Assembly (NCBI GenBank): GCA_902762875.1
Contig: CACWPS010000010.1
Location: 1 to 64,000 of the forward strand
Length of the DNA: 64,000 nt
Reading direction: 5' to 3'
Origin: Oscillospiraceae bacterium
GTDB taxonomy: Bacteria > Bacillota > Clostridia > Oscillospirales > Acutalibacteraceae
Positions 62,711-64,000 of this stretch are shown one piece after another (within the stretch, counting starts at the first letter, position 1; each line of letters opens with the position of its first letter). The position numbers and the translations under genes are program-made. The notes under the pieces are model-generated. The model ran no database searches and was not told the DNA's origin. It saw nothing but the letters and a program-made list of their open reading frames with translations.

Positions 62711-63526
62711 ATGAAGAAATTTGAAGTATTAAATCACGAACCCAGTTATTTGCCTGACGGTAAATGGAAGCTTGTATGGGCAGATGAATTTGACGGAACA
62801 GAGCTTGATCGGAGTAAGTGGGATTTTCGTCTGAATTTTTGGGGCGAACGGTTTGCCGCCTATACCGATGAGGGTATAGTATTAGACGGGAATAGTCATA
62901 TAGAGCTTCATAGAGTTGAGAAAAACGGTTATTATGTTTCACCTCAGTTACAGACAGGATCGAACTCTTTTGATATTCCCAAGAGTGATAATCAGAACCC
63001 GTGGGGTCAAAATGAAATTTGGCCCTTGGGTCCTCTTGAAAAGCCTAAATTTGTTCACAGGTACGGATATTATGAGTGTAGATGTAAATTTCAAAAAGAC
63101 CCGAGTACAATGTGGAGTGCGTTTTGGACTCAATCTCCTACAATCGGTGCCCGTTTTGAACCTGAATGGTGCGGAATTGAGTCTGATATTATGGAATCAT
63201 TCAAAAGCGGTACGGCAACAACAGGAAATATTATGGGTGGATACGGTAAGCAATACAGAGAAGAGGGAAGAGTACATTATGATTTGAAAGAAACCTCAGA
63301 CGGATGGCATTATTTCGGCATGAATTGGCAACCGGACGGCTATGTTTTTTATTGTGACGGTGAAGAGGTCTCAAGATGCAATGCTAATGTTTCTCATGTA
63401 CCGCAATTTATTTTGCTTACAACTGAAGTTCAAGGTTATCGCACTAACAATCCTAAAAGGGTTGAAGGAACATTTGTTGACGATGCGTTTATTGTAGACT
63501 TTGTAAGAGTCTTCGATAAGGAGTAG
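62711..63526 (+). CDS. GH16 family glycoside hydrolase, cytoplasmic
   Basis: 271 aa covering one GH16 jelly-roll. The retaining catalytic motif is E157-S-D159-I-M-E162 (GIESDIMESF), preceded by WADEFDGTELD at residues 23-33. GH16 enzymes cleave beta-1,3 or beta-1,4 glucans and galactans. There is no signal peptide, which is unusual because most GH16 enzymes are secreted, so imported oligosaccharides may be the substrate. AAGGAG of the downstream gene overlaps its stop. Confidence 0.88.
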   Translation: MKKFEVLNHEPSYLPDGKWKLVWADEFDGTELDRSKWDFRLNFWGERFAAYTDEGIVLDGNSHIELHRVEKNGYYVSPQLQTGSNSFDIPKSDNQNPWGQNEIWPLGPLEKPKFVHRYGYYECRCKFQKDPSTMWSAFWTQSPTIGARFEPEWCGIESDIMESFKSGTATTGNIMGGYGKQYREEGRVHYDLKETSDGWHYFGMNWQPDGYVFYCDGEEVSRCNANVSHVPQFILLTTEVQGYRTNNPKRVEGTFVDDAFIVDFVRVFDKE

Positions 63527-63533
63527 TTGCATC

Positions 63534-64000
63534 ATGAATAAAGCAGTATTTGTAACAGGCGGTACGGTCGGAAGCGGACTCGCCTGCGCGGAGCGATTCG
63601 CAAAGGAGGGTTATGATGTTTTTATAACCTCAAGAAACGGCGAACGTGCACAGGAGGCGGCAGACGGTGTTGCCCAAAAATACGGGGTTTTCGCTAAGGG
63701 CTATGCTCTTGATATACGGGATGAGCAGAGGGTTATGGATATTTTTAAGGATATTGACAGCCTTGACCGCTTTGTGGAAACGGTTGTGCTCAATTCCGCC
63801 GATATGGGTTTCGGTACCGACCCCGCAAAGGGAATGGACTTTTTTACCGTCCCTGTTGAGGAATTTCAGCGTGTCTTTGAAACAAACCTTGTCTGGAATT
63901 TTATGATAGTCCGTCAGGCGGCTTTGCGTATGAGGGAGCATCATAAGGGTGCGGTGGTCTTTATCGGTTCAAACACTTCCTACCGTGCAATACCGAACCG
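63534..64000 (+). CDS. Short-chain dehydrogenase/reductase, truncated by window end
   Basis: The frame is open from the ATG at 63534 to the window edge (155 codons), so the C-terminus is outside. The start KAVFVTGGTVGSGLA is the SDR nucleotide-binding glycine motif, with LNSADMGFG in place of the usual NNAG and FIGSN as the catalytic-Ser strand region. AAGGAG precedes it. It closes the sugar-catabolism set as a likely sugar-acid or polyol oxidoreductase. Confidence 0.85.
   Translation, partial: MNKAVFVTGGTVGSGLACAERFAKEGYDVFITSRNGERAQEAADGVAQKYGVFAKGYALDIRDEQRVMDIFKDIDSLDRFVETVVLNSADMGFGTDPAKGMDFFTVPVEEFQRVFETNLVWNFMIVRQAALRMREHHKGAVVFIGSNTSYRAIPN

Overview
The window looks like a chromosomal segment of an anaerobic low- to mid-GC Firmicute of the class Clostridia, most likely an uncultured gut Oscillospirales/Ruminococcaceae lineage. 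Reasons: T-box riboswitches, consensus sigma-A promoters with AAAGGAGG-type ribosome binding sites, a PyrK/PyrD class 1B dihydroorotate dehydrogenase, aspartate carbamoyltransferase with a PyrI regulatory chain, FtsK/SpoIIIE next to a TepA-like protease, and BlaI/M56 regulators. The taxonomic placement is inference by eye; no database was searched.

Layout. 0.1-12.7 kb (minus strand): one long branched-chain amino acid operon, ilvB-ilvN-ilvC-ilvD-(DUF815 ATPase)-ilvA-ridA-leuA-leuC-leuD-leuB, read from a consensus promoter through a T-box with a probable Leu (CUC) specifier. 12.8-17.8 kb (minus): a tight three-gene cassette, TerB-domain protein / BrxD-like DUF2791 ATPase / Lhr- or BrxHI-like helicase. 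It is an orphan relative of BREX and Ter gene sets and the best candidate for a little-described system. 17.9-20.8 kb (plus): BlaI-type repressor with two clear operators, then an M56 sensor peptidase interrupted by two frameshifts. 20.8-32.3 kb (minus): an S1-domain protein and the complete de novo UMP operon pyrC-carA-carB-pyrK-pyrD-pyrF-pyrE-pyrB-pyrI, behind a leader with a terminator and a competing antiterminator helix. 32.3-42 kb: queH, a small membrane protein, valS, a divergent type IIA topoisomerase pair, and ilvE with its own attenuator-like leader.

42.1-47.5 kb (plus): rsmD-coaD-coiled-coil gene, then ileS behind a T-box with an Ile (AUC) specifier and a non-canonical T-box core. 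47.5-51.7 kb (minus): tepA-like protease, ftsK, ComEC-like hydrolase. 51.7-55.0 kb (plus): a probable lipid/glycolipid group (CrtO-like acyltransferase, MGDG-synthase-type glycosyltransferase, PAP2 phosphatase), followed by a stand-alone E2/CAT-fold acyltransferase lacking the usual catalytic His. 55.1-57.3 kb: fba, galE and tRNA-Arg(CCG). 57.3-64 kb: accessory DNA next to the tRNA, with an ICE/plasmid-type ParB protein, an AraC regulator, a deleted GH39-like gene, and a sugar-catabolism set (UlaG-like hydrolase, enolase-superfamily dehydratase, cytoplasmic GH16, SDR running off the end).

The genes for Ile, Val and Leu synthesis (including ilvE) and their charging enzymes (ileS, valS) are interspersed, with RNA-based control seen at three of these places. 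Intergenic DNA carries two families of repeats: composite hairpin elements placed as terminators, and degenerate 7-bp tandem arrays, two of them in inverted pairs. No CRISPR array, intact insertion sequence, rRNA gene or replication origin was seen.
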